64,000 nt of DNA from SZUA-117 sp964630795 (GCA_964630795.1 CAZVWF010000003.1:14609-78608); one strand, 5' to 3'. Counted from the stretch's first letter, positions 34,857 to 44,579 are shown. Translations and numbers: made by a program. The notes: a model not told the origin generated them from the letters alone.

Positions 34857-35584
34857 AAGAGCAGCACCTGGGAGTCAATGTTGATCATGTCGCCACGGTG
34901 CGGCAGGCGCGCGGGACGGACTATCCGGACCCGGTGCACGCCGCATTGCTGGCTGAGAAAGCCGGTGCGGACAGTATTACGCTTCATTTGCGCGAGGATC
35001 GGCGACATATCCAGGATCACGACCTGCAACGCCTGGCCGAGGTCATGCAGACGCACACCAACCTGGAGATGGCGGTCACCGACGAGATGATTGGCATTGC
35101 CGGGGATATCGGTCCCCAGGATTGTTGCCTGGTGCCGGAAAAGCGGGAAGAGTTAACGACGGAAGGTGGGCTCGATGTCGCAGGACAGCGAGACAAGGTT
35201 GGCCGGGCCGTAGAGCGACTGAAGGCGGCTGGCATTCGGGTATCGCTGTTTATCGATCCGGACCCCGCACAACTGACTGCGGCCAGGGACGTCGGTGCGT
35301 CGGTGATCGAACTGCACACGGGGGGCTATGCCGATACCGACGGTGCCGCGCAGAAAGATGAACTGCGACGTGTGGTGGAAGCGGCCGCGCAAGCTGCAGA
35401 TATCGGCCTCACGGTGCATGCAGGACACGGGCTGCACTACGAAAACGTAGGGCCGATTGCAGAAATCCCGCAAATCGTCGAGCTCAATATCGGACATGCC
35501 ATCGTGGCCCGGGCTATCTACGCAGGATTTCCTGCAGCCGTCAGCGAGATGAAGCGTCTCATGGCAGAAGCCAGGCAGGGCTGA
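34853..35584 (+). CDS. pdxJ: pyridoxine 5'-phosphate synthase
   Basis: Last step of de novo vitamin B6 synthesis in the DXP-dependent pathway: condenses aminoacetone phosphate with deoxyxylulose phosphate. LGVNVDHVATVRQARGT, HLREDRRHIQDHDL, FIDPDPAQL, VIELHTGGYAD and VHAGHGLHYENV carry the active-site Glu and His. 243 aa, same as E. coli. It is coupled to recO by a 4-base overlap. Confidence 0.97.
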   Translation: MKEQHLGVNVDHVATVRQARGTDYPDPVHAALLAEKAGADSITLHLREDRRHIQDHDLQRLAEVMQTHTNLEMAVTDEMIGIAGDIGPQDCCLVPEKREELTTEGGLDVAGQRDKVGRAVERLKAAGIRVSLFIDPDPAQLTAARDVGASVIELHTGGYADTDGAAQKDELRRVVEAAAQAADIGLTVHAGHGLHYENVGPIAEIPQIVELNIGHAIVARAIYAGFPAAVSEMKRLMAEARQG

Positions 35585-35592
35585 CGGTCGAC

Positions 35593-35976
35593 ATGATTTA
35601 CGGAATTGGTACCGACCTGGTCGAATTGTCCCGCGTACAGGAAACTTACGACCGGTTCGGGCAGCATTTTGTCGATCGCTTGTTGATGGACGAAGAAAGG
35701 GTCCTGTTCGAGCAGAACAAGTGGCCGGTGCGCTTCCTCGCGATGCGATTCGCCGCCAAGGAAGCGACGGTCAAGGCGATGGGAACGGGATTTGCGCATG
35801 GGGTCTGGATTCGGGACGTCGGCATCGTCAATAACGACTGGGGCCGACCAGAGATCATCTGGTCGGATCGCGGGCGCGCCCGGTGCGATGAGCTGGGGAT
35901 TGGCGAGGGGCATGTTAGCCTGACGGACGATGCCGGCCTGATCCAGGCCTTCGCCATCGTTATGCGCGCTGAATAA
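35593..35976 (+). CDS. acpS: holo-[acyl-carrier-protein] synthase
   Basis: Transfers the phosphopantetheine arm of CoA to ACP. IYGIGTDLVELSRVQ carries the metal-binding aspartate (residue 8), and RFAAKEATVKAMGTG holds the second metal ligand and catalytic residues. 127 aa (126 in E. coli). It lies 8 bp after pdxJ, the usual end of the rnc-era-recO-pdxJ-acpS operon. Confidence 0.96.
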   Translation: MIYGIGTDLVELSRVQETYDRFGQHFVDRLLMDEERVLFEQNKWPVRFLAMRFAAKEATVKAMGTGFAHGVWIRDVGIVNNDWGRPEIIWSDRGRARCDELGIGEGHVSLTDDAGLIQAFAIVMRAE

Positions 35977-36001
35977 TCAGGTTTCTTAAGAATATAATGT
36001 A

Positions 36002-36775
36002 ATGCATTGTTTTTCATTTGATATTGAAACTATTCCGGACACTGAATTCGGGCGGCGAAACTGGGATTTTGAGGGTCTGTCTGATGCCGATGTTGGCACA
36101 GCGATGACCTTCATGCGGCAACAGAAGACGGGCAGCGAGTTCCTGGCTTTGCACATGCACCGGGTCGTCGCGATTTCGGTGGCTTTTCGGAGCGGGGACG
36201 GATTCCGCGTCTGGTCGCTCGGTGATCGCGATTCAGACGAAGCAGAGATTATCCAGCGCTTTTTCGACGGCATCGAGAAATATACGCCAGAGCTCGTATC
36301 CTGGAATGGCAGTGGCTTCGATCTGCCGGTTCTGCATTACCGTGCGCTACTGCACGGGGTGCAGGCGCCACGGTACTGGGAAACCGGTGATGACGACCGC
36401 GATTTTCGCTACAACAATTACCTCAGTCGATTTCACTGGCGTCATATTGACCTGATGGATGTCCTTGCAGCCTTTCAAATGCGTGGTCGCGCACCACTGG
36501 ACGAAATTGCCGTCATGCTGGGTTTCCCCGGAAAGCTGGGTATGAGTGGTGGAAAAGTCTGGGAATGCTGGCTCGACGGCGGCATTGACGACATTCGAAA
36601 CTACTGCGAGACCGACGTACTGAATACCTACCTCGTTTACCTGAGGTTCGAATTCATGCGTGGCCGGCTGGACCAGGCGAGACTCGATCGTGAGTACGAA
36701 CTGGTGCGCACGACCTTGCGGGACATGGGGCAGCCGCACCTGGATGAATTCCTGGAAGCCTGGCAGCAGCGCTGA
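36002..36775 (+). CDS. DnaQ-like 3'-5' exonuclease (PolB-type exo domain)
   Basis: A stand-alone DEDDy/PolB-type proofreading-exonuclease fold. Exo I is FSFDIETIPDTEFGRRN (Asp7, Glu9), Exo II is SWNGSGFDLPVLHYRAL, and Exo III is the NYCETDVLNTYLVYLRFEFM stretch. The segment ALHMHRVVAISVAFRSG is also typical. It lacks any polymerase domain; substrate is unknown. 257 aa. It sits 25 bp after acpS and 5 bp before rlmD. Confidence 0.85.
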   Translation: MHCFSFDIETIPDTEFGRRNWDFEGLSDADVGTAMTFMRQQKTGSEFLALHMHRVVAISVAFRSGDGFRVWSLGDRDSDEAEIIQRFFDGIEKYTPELVSWNGSGFDLPVLHYRALLHGVQAPRYWETGDDDRDFRYNNYLSRFHWRHIDLMDVLAAFQMRGRAPLDEIAVMLGFPGKLGMSGGKVWECWLDGGIDDIRNYCETDVLNTYLVYLRFEFMRGRLDQARLDREYELVRTTLRDMGQPHLDEFLEAWQQR

Positions 36776-36780
36776 GCCCG

Positions 36781-38109
36781 ATGGCGAGGAAACGGCGGGA
36801 ACCTGAAACGGCACTGATTGAGTCGGTGACACACGACGGTCGCGGGATCGCCGCGGTCACGGGCAAAAAAGTGTTTGTCGCCGGCGCCCTCGAGGGCGAA
36901 ACGGTGACCTTTCTGCGCCGCAAACGCCGGCGGAATTTCGACGAAGCGGAATTGCTGGCGGTGGAAGCGCCGTCACCACTGCGTATCGAGCCGCGCTGCG
37001 CCGCATTTGGCGTGTGCGGCGGTTGTGCCTTGCAACATGTCTCGGCCGACGACCAGAGGGGGATAAAGGAGCGCACGCTTCGCGACAATCTCGAACGCAT
37101 CGGAAGGGTTCAGCCCGATACCTGGCTGCCACCCCTTTATGACACATCAGCAGGCGGCGGCTGGCACTATCGGCGCCGTGCGCGGCTGGCGGTCAAGGAT
37201 GTCGCCGCAAAAGGGCGTGTGCTGGTCGGTTTCCGCGAGGCGCATGCGCCTTACGTCTGCGATATGCACCGGTGTGAGGTTCTTGCAGAGCCGGTGGACG
37301 GCCTGATCGATGCGTTGAGCGAATTAATCGGCTCGCTGAGTATTCGGGCGCGACTGCCACAGATTGAAGTCGCCGTTGGCGATAACGTGACCGAACTGGT
37401 CTTTCGGGTACTGGATCCGCCATCGGAGGATGACCTCAGGCACCTGGCGGCATTTGGAGGTACGCATGGTCTGCAGATTGGCCTCCAGTCCGGCGGACCC
37501 GATTCCGTGGTGCCGCTCGATCCTGACGGGCATGAGCCGCTCGTGTACCGGCTGCCGGAACATACCGTCGATATTGAATTCAGGGCGACAGACTTTGTCC
37601 AGGTCAATGCGTCCGTCAATCGCCTGATGGTGTCGGCAGCAATCGATCACCTGGCGGTCTCACCTGACCATTCTGTGCTGGACCTTTACTGCGGTATTGG
37701 CAATTTCTCGATGCCGTTGGCCCGGTGTGCTGCGGCCGTAACCGGGGTCGAAGGAGAGAAGGCGCAGGTGGCACAGAGTCGCCGGAACGCGGACAAAAAC
37801 GGGATTTCGAATGCCGAATTCAGGCAGGCGGATCTTGCGAAGGTAGATGGTACAGAAGGCTGGCTGCGGCAAGGGTGGGACCGCATGTTGCTGGATCCTG
37901 CGAGAAGCGGTGCGGCAGAGATCGTCGCTTGCGCCGATGTGATCGGCGCACCCCGCATCGTTTACGTCTCCTGTCATCCCGGTACGCTGGCGCGCGACGC
38001 CGATACGCTGGTTCATACGAAGGGTTATCGGCTGGAGGCGGCCGGTATCATCGATATGTTCCCGCACACCGGTCACGTCGAATCGATCGCTATATTCCAG
38101 AAACGCTAG
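36781..38109 (+). CDS. rlmD: 23S rRNA (uracil-1939-C5)-methyltransferase
   Basis: SAM-dependent methyltransferase with an N-terminal TRAM domain (about residues 8-62). Cysteines 73, 79 and 82 (CAAFGVCGGC) and Cys165 (in CDMHRC, with Cys160 nearby) hold a 4Fe-4S cluster. The SAM motif is VLDLYCGIGNFSMPLA and the catalytic cysteine lies in VYVSCHPGTLARD. DPARSGAAE is the characteristic motif of the family. 442 aa (433 in E. coli). Confidence 0.95.
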   Translation: MARKRREPETALIESVTHDGRGIAAVTGKKVFVAGALEGETVTFLRRKRRRNFDEAELLAVEAPSPLRIEPRCAAFGVCGGCALQHVSADDQRGIKERTLRDNLERIGRVQPDTWLPPLYDTSAGGGWHYRRRARLAVKDVAAKGRVLVGFREAHAPYVCDMHRCEVLAEPVDGLIDALSELIGSLSIRARLPQIEVAVGDNVTELVFRVLDPPSEDDLRHLAAFGGTHGLQIGLQSGGPDSVVPLDPDGHEPLVYRLPEHTVDIEFRATDFVQVNASVNRLMVSAAIDHLAVSPDHSVLDLYCGIGNFSMPLARCAAAVTGVEGEKAQVAQSRRNADKNGISNAEFRQADLAKVDGTEGWLRQGWDRMLLDPARSGAAEIVACADVIGAPRIVYVSCHPGTLARDADTLVHTKGYRLEAAGIIDMFPHTGHVESIAIFQKR

Positions 38110-38150
38110 CAAAAATAGATATTTACGTTTTTTTTCACTAATCTTGGTGA

Positions 38151-39197
38151 ATGGCATTGGGACCCGTCATGCTGGACGTGGAGGGTTTGACCCTCACACC
38201 CGCCGATCGCGATCTGTTGCGCGAGTCGGCCGTCGGTGGTGTCATCCTTTTCGCTCGCAATTACGAATCCCCCACGCAGCTTGCCGACCTGGTCGCAGCC
38301 ATTCGGGCCGTGCGCAGTCCGCCGTTACTCGTTGCCACAGATCACGAAGGCGGGCGGGTACAGCGATTCCGCGATGGCTTCACGGTCATTCCCTCAATGC
38401 GACGCATCGGCCGACAGTATGATTCCGACCCGGGTTCAGCCATCTCCCTGGCGAAGACCACCGGCTGGGTGGTCGCGTCGGAACTTCGAGCCATGGATAT
38501 CGACCTTGCATTCACGCCTTGTGTCGATCTGGACTGGGGCGTGAGCGAAGTCATAGGCAATCGCGCGTTTCATCGCCGTGCGGGTGTGGTTGGCGAACTG
38601 GCGAGCGCATATAGCCAGGGATTGCGAGAGGGCGGTATGGCGGCGGTCGCCAAGCATTTTCCAGGACACGGAGCCGTCGTTGCCGACTCCCACGAGAACC
38701 TGCCGATCGACCGGCGGGATTTCGGCGCATTACTGGACGACATGCGACCATACGAGAAACTGATTGGCAACCGGCAACTGGCCGGGGTGCTGATGTCGCA
38801 CATCGTCTATTCCGAACTGGACGAAAAGCCGGCCGGGTTTTCGGCGTACTGGATTCAGAACCAGCTCCGGTCGCAACTCGGCTATGATGGCGCCGTATTC
38901 ACCGACGATCTCAGTATGAAGGCAACGCGACAGTTCGGCACGATGCCGTCCCGGGCCAGGCTCGCACTGGAAGCAGGATGTGACATGGTGCTTGTATGCA
39001 ATGACCGGCCAGCGGCCAGCGCGACCGTTGCCGCGCTTCGGGAGTATTCCAATCCCTTGTCCCTGGTGCGGCTGGCGCGCCTGCATGGTACCGGGCACGT
39101 GATGCGAGAGACCTTGCTGACAAGCGACGAATGGTTGTCCGCGATGGAGAGGCTCCGGCACGGGCTCGACGTGCCGACATTGAAGCTGGACGCCTGA
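38151..39197 (+). CDS. nagZ: beta-N-acetylhexosaminidase NagZ
   Basis: Cytoplasmic glycoside hydrolase family 3 enzyme that removes GlcNAc from anhydro-muropeptides in cell-wall recycling. Visible motifs are GGVILFARNY, TDHEGGRVQRFR, VAKHFPGHGAVVADSHE (with the catalytic His) and VFTDDLSMKA (nucleophile Asp). 348 aa (341 in E. coli). The next gene, MTIP, is adjacent as in Pseudomonas aeruginosa PA3005-PA3004. Confidence 0.95.
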   Translation: MALGPVMLDVEGLTLTPADRDLLRESAVGGVILFARNYESPTQLADLVAAIRAVRSPPLLVATDHEGGRVQRFRDGFTVIPSMRRIGRQYDSDPGSAISLAKTTGWVVASELRAMDIDLAFTPCVDLDWGVSEVIGNRAFHRRAGVVGELASAYSQGLREGGMAAVAKHFPGHGAVVADSHENLPIDRRDFGALLDDMRPYEKLIGNRQLAGVLMSHIVYSELDEKPAGFSAYWIQNQLRSQLGYDGAVFTDDLSMKATRQFGTMPSRARLALEAGCDMVLVCNDRPAASATVAALREYSNPLSLVRLARLHGTGHVMRETLLTSDEWLSAMERLRHGLDVPTLKLDA

Positions 39198-39202
39198 ACG
39201 CG

Positions 39203-39949
39203 ATGATAGTCAGGGAGCGACAGTTTGCCATCATCGCCGGTAGCGGCTTCCGGGACTTCGGCGTGGATGCTGAAGGCAAGTTGGTCGATACACCCTTCGG
39301 TGAGCCCTCCGGGCCGATTCGTGCGCTGGTCTATGCTGATCAATCGGTGTTCCTGTTGCCCCGTCACGGGGACGATTTGCTGATTCCACCGCACCGGATT
39401 AACTATCGCGCCAACATGCAGGCGCTCAAGATGCTGGGTGTGGAAGCCGTGATTGCGATGAACACCGTTGGCGTTATCAACGCGAACCTGCATCCCGGCC
39501 AGATCGCGATTCCCGATCAGTTACTCGACTATACGTGGGGCAGGGAGCACAGCATTTACGAGGGGGTCGAGCACATCGACCACATCGACTTTACGCAACC
39601 ATTGACGGAGTCGCTGCGGCAGGACCTGTTGAAAGGCGCGGACGATGCCGGTGTCGACATCTACGATGGCGGTGTTTACGCGACGACCCAGGGGCCCCGG
39701 CTGGAAACGGCCGCCGAGGTCGATCGGCTCGAACGTGATGGTGCTGACTTCATCGGCATGACGGCGATGCCGGAGGCTGCACTCGCGCGGGAACTCGAAC
39801 TCGACTACGCCTGCCTGTCGCTGATCGTCAACTATGCGGCGGGTCGTGGCGCAAAACCGATTCACGAGGATCTCGAGGCAGCTACGATGACGGCCAAAAT
39901 GCAGGCCATGAAAGTCCTGCGCCTGTTTTTCGGAGTGATGGAAGAATGA
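39203..39949 (+). CDS. probable S-methyl-5'-thioinosine phosphorylase
   Basis: Purine nucleoside/MTA phosphorylase superfamily enzyme. FAIIAGSGFRDFG (phosphate-binding), LLPRHGDDLLIPPHRINYRA, MNTVGVINANLHPGQIAIPD, TTQGPRLETAAEVDRLERDG, FIGMTAMPEAALAREL and NYAAGRG are present. In P. aeruginosa the equivalent nagZ neighbour acts on methylthioinosine rather than methylthioadenosine, and this gene is probably its orthologue. Substrate choice cannot be proven from sequence. ATG 39203 gives 248 aa. Confidence 0.85.
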   Translation: MIVRERQFAIIAGSGFRDFGVDAEGKLVDTPFGEPSGPIRALVYADQSVFLLPRHGDDLLIPPHRINYRANMQALKMLGVEAVIAMNTVGVINANLHPGQIAIPDQLLDYTWGREHSIYEGVEHIDHIDFTQPLTESLRQDLLKGADDAGVDIYDGGVYATTQGPRLETAAEVDRLERDGADFIGMTAMPEAALARELELDYACLSLIVNYAAGRGAKPIHEDLEAATMTAKMQAMKVLRLFFGVMEE

Positions 39950-40006
39950 GCGAGCCTGGTCGCGAGGTCCTGGATTGAGCTGGCGCTGTGCGGGGTTCCG
40001 CCGCGC

Positions 40007-40984
40007 CTATCGAATCGTGTTGCCGGGCAGCAGATCGTCCGTCGTATCGAGATCTTCCGGCGCTTCCTGTTCTATGCGCGTTATCCTGGCAATGACGCCG
40101 AATTTCGGGTGATCGAAATATCGCAATTCGTTGTTGCGCATAATTCGGTCTTCCTCGATTCGGTAGAAGGTTGATTGCGCGATAAAGACCGGGTCAAAAT
40201 TGAGCGCCGCGCGAGACCCGCTGTCACCGTCTTGGCGGACACGCTCTTCCGTTGCCGACATGCGTTGGGGCGCTTTTTGCTCGAGCGACAGATCGACTGC
40301 CATGTGCAGAAACCGGCTCAGGTAAAGCGAGATCGAGCCTTGGAGACGTAGTGGAGGATCGCCGATACGACGAAGCGGCAAAGCTTTGGTTGCCTCTTGT
40401 TCCACCGTTGGCTGAATCCAGGCTGTGTGCATGAGAGGCCGATAGGCAGCCAGCCGCTTAAGCCGGTTCCAGGCGCTTTGTAACTGGTATTCCTCCGGGG
40501 GGATCAGTTGGATGCCCCGGCTCTCGTAGGTCGGGATCTCTTCGAGTGTCTCACCCGGGAGCAGGACGAATGCCGGTTCTGCCAGTACCTCACCCTCGAT
40601 GCCGATTTCGTCAGGAATCATCACCATGGTCAGCGGCAGATCGTCGTCCATGGGCATCTCGACGTCCGGTAGCTCGTCGGCCATGACCATCTCATCGACC
40701 GGTAGCTCGGGAGGAATATCCGCTGAAAATCCGGCACCGGGCGGCGGCAGAACATCGACGACCTCGACCTCCGGCGTGAAGACTTCTGTTGTATTCGCAG
40801 CGCTGCCTGCGTACTCGAATACAATCACCTCGATCGCGTATTCCGGGACGGGCGGTTCTTCCGCCTCCAGGATGGCCGCGTTGGGAACGAATTGCTGTTG
40901 GGCAACGCCCGGTCCGGCGGACAGCAGGATAGCCGCGCTGAATAGCGTGTTGAGACCAAAGCGTCTCAGTGGTTCCAGGTTCAT
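40007..40984 (-). CDS. csiV: CsiV-family protein (peptidoglycan biogenesis)
   Basis: Periplasmic protein of the CsiV family; in Vibrio, CsiV is needed for LpoA-dependent activation of the PBP1a synthase. It has a signal peptide ending GVAQQQ (about residue 29), EYAIEVIVFEY, then a long acidic, methionine- and proline-rich stretch (about residues 80-150), then LQSAWNRLKRLAAYRPLMHTAW, LQGSISLYLSRFLHMAVDL and MRNNELRYFDHPKFGVIARI. ATG 40984 gives 325 aa. It lies 13 bp downstream of mfd in the same operon, as is common. Confidence 0.85.
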   Translation of the reverse strand: MNLEPLRRFGLNTLFSAAILLSAGPGVAQQQFVPNAAILEAEEPPVPEYAIEVIVFEYAGSAANTTEVFTPEVEVVDVLPPPGAGFSADIPPELPVDEMVMADELPDVEMPMDDDLPLTMVMIPDEIGIEGEVLAEPAFVLLPGETLEEIPTYESRGIQLIPPEEYQLQSAWNRLKRLAAYRPLMHTAWIQPTVEQEATKALPLRRIGDPPLRLQGSISLYLSRFLHMAVDLSLEQKAPQRMSATEERVRQDGDSGSRAALNFDPVFIAQSTFYRIEEDRIMRNNELRYFDHPKFGVIARITRIEQEAPEDLDTTDDLLPGNTIR

Positions 40985-40997
40985 GTCATGCCCGTTG

Positions 40998-43900
40998 TCA
41001 GGAGGCCTGTTCGATCGATTGGACACTGTCCCGGGCCAGAATATCCAACAGATTTTCCAGGTGACGGAAACGCTGCTCCGGATTTTCCAGGTCCAGGCGG
41101 AACTGTAGACGATGTGCCCCACTTAATCGATAGATGTCGCCTTCGTTTTGTACCAGGTTGATCAACGCGACAGGGTCCGTGCAGGTCTGCTCGGCAAAGA
41201 TAAGGTAGCCCCCTTGTTCCGCAGCATCGATCTTTTCGATACCGAGTTGCTGGGCGGCCAGTTTGAGCTCGGCGAGTCGCAGGTGATTCTTGGCGGCATC
41301 CGGTAACAGTCCGAATCGATCGATCAGTTCTACCTGCAGGTCGCGCAACTCATCTGCCGAGGAGGCGCTGGCGATGCGTTTATAGAGAATTAACCTCAAA
41401 TGCACATCCGGCACGTAGTCCTCGGGCAGCAGGGCGGGCACGTGCAGATTGATTTCAACGCCGGCATTCAGCGGTTTGTCGAGGTCTGCGACATCACCTT
41501 TGCGCAGGGCTTCGACAGCACGACCGAGCAGTTCCGTGTACAGGGAAAAACCGATCTCCTGGATCTGTCCGCTTTGCGTTTCGCCCAGAAGTTCACCGGC
41601 ACCGCGAATTTCCAGGTCATGCGTCGCCAGCGTAAAGCCGGCGCCGAGATCTTCCAGGGAATCAATTGCCTCCAGCCGTTTGATGGCATCTGCGGTCATC
41701 GTGCGGCGAGGCGGGGCAACCAGGTAGGCGTAGGCGCGGTGGTGTGACCGTCCGACACGGCCCCGTAACTGGTGCAGTTGGGCGAGCCCGAAACGGTCGG
41801 CACGATTGATGATGATCGTGTTGGCCGTCGGCACGTCGATGCCGGATTCAACGATCGTCGTGCAAAGGAGGACATTGAAACGGCGGTGATAAAAATCGAG
41901 CATGACCTGTTCCAGTTCACGCTCCTGCATCTGTCCGTGACCGATGCGTATGTCCGCCTCGGGAACCAGTCCGGCAAGCTTTTCCTCGATGCTGCCAATG
42001 TCCTCGATGCGATTGTGAATGAAGTAGACCTGGCCACCACGTTTGATCTCGCGCAGACAGGCTTCGCGAATCACGACATCGTTCCACTCGCTGACAAACG
42101 TCCTGACAGACAGGCGCTCCGCGGGCGGCGTCGTGATCAGCGACATTTCGCGAAGACCGCCCAGCGACATATTGAGTGTGCGCGGTATCGGTGTTGCCGT
42201 CAGTGTCAGCACGTCGATCTCGCTGCGTAGCGACTTGATCGCTTCCTTATGTCGAACCCCGAAGCGATGTTCCTCATCGACGATGACCAGGCCGACGTCC
42301 GCGAAATCTTTGGTGTGCTGCAGCAGCCGGTGTGTGCCGATGACGATGTCGACGCTGCCGCTTTTCAGTCCGGCTACAATGTCTTTGGCTTCCCGGGCCG
42401 AGCAAAATCGCGACAACACTTCCACGCGCACCGGCCAGTCCGCGAAGCGGTCACGGAAGGTCTGGCCATGTTGCTGCGCAAGCAAGGTCGTCGGCACCAG
42501 GATGGCCACCTGTTTACCGTCCTGGACGGCAGCAAAACTCGCTCGCAAGGCGACTTCTGTCTTGCCGAAGCCGACATCGCCGCAAACCACACGGTCCATC
42601 GGCTGGTCAGAGGCCAGGTCCGCGAGCACTTCCTCGATGGTTCGGTCCTGGTCGTCGGTGAGATCAAACGGAAACCCGGCTTCGAATGCACGATATTCCT
42701 GTTCGGGCCAGTGAAAGCGGTGCCCGGGTCGTGCTGCTCGTCGTGCATAGACATCCAGCAGTTCTGCGGCGACATCGCGAATGCGGTTGATGGCCCGTTT
42801 TTTGGCTTTGGCCCACTGATCGCTGCCCAGCCTGTGGAGGGGGGCGTTCTCAGGAGATGCACCGGTGTATCTTGAAATCCGGTCCAGCGCGTGAACCGGC
42901 ACGTAGAGCTTGTCACCGTCGGCATACTCGAGATGCAGAAACTCGGCGACCACGCCGCCGGCATCAAGCGTCGTCAGTCCGTGATACCGGCCGATGCCAT
43001 ACTCCGAATGTACGACGGGTGACCCGGGTTCGAGATCGTTGAGCTGCCGAATGATCGATTCCGGATCCCGATCGGCGCGACGCCGCCGATTTCGCTGGCG
43101 GGGTTTGTCGCCGAAAAGCTGGTGCTCGCTGATGACCGCCAGTTTTTTCCCGGCCAGCAAGAAGCCTTCCTCAATCGGCGTGACTGCCACGCCAACCGGC
43201 ATGTCACCGGCGACGAAGGTTGGCCAGTCTTCGCAACGGGTCGCGTGGATATGGCGTCCTGCGAGCAATTCGACAATGCTTTCCCTGCGCCCGGGCGAGT
43301 CCGCCGTAAACAATACTCGGCCATCGAATGATTCGAGGAATTGCATGAGTGCCTGCGCCGCGTCTTCGTAACGTGCCTCGATACGAATGGCGGGTGGCAG
43401 ACTGGTTCCCGGATTGATGATGGCGGGCCCTTCCTGCAGGGTTTGCGCGCTGTAGTCGATACGCCGTACTGAGTCGACCTGTTCCAGGATGTCGGCCGGC
43501 TGATGGAAACTTTCCGACGGCGTCAGGATCGGCCGCTCAGCATCCAGGCTGCACAGTTCGTAGCGTTCGCCAATTTCCGTCCAGCTCTGTTCGACGAGTT
43601 CCTCAAGATCCTCGCCTGCAAAGATGACGGCATTGGTGGGCAGGTAATCGAGAAAACTGGCTGTCGACAAATAGAACAATGGCAGGTAGTACTCGATACC
43701 GCCATGGGCAATGCCGTCCGATACTTCCCGGTATACCCGCGATGCTGACGGGCGCCCCTCGAATCGTTCCCGATAGCGTTGACGAAAGGCCTTGATGTCG
43801 GGCTGGTCGAGCGGGATTTCGCGCGCTGGCAGAATGCTGACCGATGACACCTTGTCGCCGGACAATTGTGATTCAGGATTGAAGAAACGCAGGCTTTCGA

Positions 43901-44489
43901 CATCGTCGTCAAAAAAATCAATACGTAAAGGCTGGTCGGAGCCCATCGGAAAGACGTCGAGCAGCGAACCACGAACAGCGTACTCACCGTGTTCATCGAC
44001 CTGTGGCACGCGGAGATAGCCGGCAGCGGCCAGGCTGTCAATGAATGCGCGACGATCGAGTGCCTGGTCCTGGTGCAGCTCGAGGGTGCGCGCAGAGACG
44101 TATTCGACCGGCGGCAGTCTTTGCAGCAGTGACGGACCGGAAACGATGACGATGCCGCGCGCCAGGCCGGGCAGAAGGCTCAATATTCGCAAGCGGGCAG
44201 AGATAATGTCCTGGTGCGGCGAAAAGCTGTCGTAGGGCAGGGTCTCCCATTCAACGAAGTGCATCACCGCCAGCGAATCGCCCGCGAACCAGCGAATCTC
44301 CGCTTCCAGCTGATCGGCATGTCGGGGATCATTGGCAATGAGGAGCAGCGGTGCGTCCAGCGTCGTTGCCAGTTCCACGCTGGCCAGCGCCATGCTCGCA
44401 CCGACAAGGCGGCCAATGCCGGCACGCGATGTATCGGTAGGGCTGAGGCGGTCGGCGATGTCAGAATTGATGAGAAAGGGCTGGGCCAC
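40998..44489 (-). CDS. mfd: transcription-repair coupling factor
   Basis: ATP-dependent translocase that removes RNA polymerase stalled at lesions and recruits UvrA. It contains an N-terminal UvrB-homology region, the RNA polymerase-interacting CarD-like domain (SPVVHSEYGIGRYHGLTTLD), and the RecG-like motor with Walker A VCGDVGFGKTEVALRASF, DEEHRFG, TLTATPIPRTLNMSLG and the TRG region QLHQLRGRVGRSHHRAYAYL. The D7 domain is at the C-terminus. 1163 aa (1148 in E. coli). Confidence 0.97.
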   Translation of the reverse strand: MAQPFLINSDIADRLSPTDTSRAGIGRLVGASMALASVELATTLDAPLLLIANDPRHADQLEAEIRWFAGDSLAVMHFVEWETLPYDSFSPHQDIISARLRILSLLPGLARGIVIVSGPSLLQRLPPVEYVSARTLELHQDQALDRRAFIDSLAAAGYLRVPQVDEHGEYAVRGSLLDVFPMGSDQPLRIDFFDDDVESLRFFNPESQLSGDKVSSVSILPAREIPLDQPDIKAFRQRYRERFEGRPSASRVYREVSDGIAHGGIEYYLPLFYLSTASFLDYLPTNAVIFAGEDLEELVEQSWTEIGERYELCSLDAERPILTPSESFHQPADILEQVDSVRRIDYSAQTLQEGPAIINPGTSLPPAIRIEARYEDAAQALMQFLESFDGRVLFTADSPGRRESIVELLAGRHIHATRCEDWPTFVAGDMPVGVAVTPIEEGFLLAGKKLAVISEHQLFGDKPRQRNRRRRADRDPESIIRQLNDLEPGSPVVHSEYGIGRYHGLTTLDAGGVVAEFLHLEYADGDKLYVPVHALDRISRYTGASPENAPLHRLGSDQWAKAKKRAINRIRDVAAELLDVYARRAARPGHRFHWPEQEYRAFEAGFPFDLTDDQDRTIEEVLADLASDQPMDRVVCGDVGFGKTEVALRASFAAVQDGKQVAILVPTTLLAQQHGQTFRDRFADWPVRVEVLSRFCSAREAKDIVAGLKSGSVDIVIGTHRLLQHTKDFADVGLVIVDEEHRFGVRHKEAIKSLRSEIDVLTLTATPIPRTLNMSLGGLREMSLITTPPAERLSVRTFVSEWNDVVIREACLREIKRGGQVYFIHNRIEDIGSIEEKLAGLVPEADIRIGHGQMQERELEQVMLDFYHRRFNVLLCTTIVESGIDVPTANTIIINRADRFGLAQLHQLRGRVGRSHHRAYAYLVAPPRRTMTADAIKRLEAIDSLEDLGAGFTLATHDLEIRGAGELLGETQSGQIQEIGFSLYTELLGRAVEALRKGDVADLDKPLNAGVEINLHVPALLPEDYVPDVHLRLILYKRIASASSADELRDLQVELIDRFGLLPDAAKNHLRLAELKLAAQQLGIEKIDAAEQGGYLIFAEQTCTDPVALINLVQNEGDIYRLSGAHRLQFRLDLENPEQRFRHLENLLDILARDSVQSIEQAS

Positions 44490-44517
44490 GGGACTCGGGG
44501 AAAATCTGCGGGCCGAG

Positions 44518-44526
44518 ATTATGGCA
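44518..44526 (-). promoter_or_regulatory. candidate extended -10 promoter of mfd
   Basis: On the minus strand TGCCATAAT gives an extended -10 (TGn plus CATAAT, with the hexamer at forward 44518-44523). Initiation near 44511 would leave about 22 bases before the mfd ATG at 44489. No good -35 is seen, as is usual for extended -10 promoters. The upstream terminator at 44552-44579 makes an independent mfd promoter necessary. Confidence 0.45.
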
Positions 44527-44551
44527 CAGAGTCAGATTGATTCGAGATCGC

Positions 44552-44579
44552 AAAAAACACGCGCGGATAAACTGCGCGT
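44552..44579 (-). terminator. intrinsic terminator downstream of the BamE-like gene
   Basis: Read on the minus strand, ACGCGC (44579-44574) and GCGCGT (44564-44559) form a GC-rich 6-bp stem around a 9-base loop. One G and then six T (44557-44552) follow immediately. It lies 26 bp after the stop of the small minus-strand gene and isolates it from mfd. Confidence 0.75.

Noticed and set aside
35993..35998. TATAAT just before the exonuclease gene
   Set aside because: Transcription from it would begin after the ATG at 36002; no -35 is present.
38128..38135. Run of eight T after rlmD as a terminator
   Set aside because: No GC-rich stem precedes it, only a weak A/T pairing; it is probably just AT-rich spacer.
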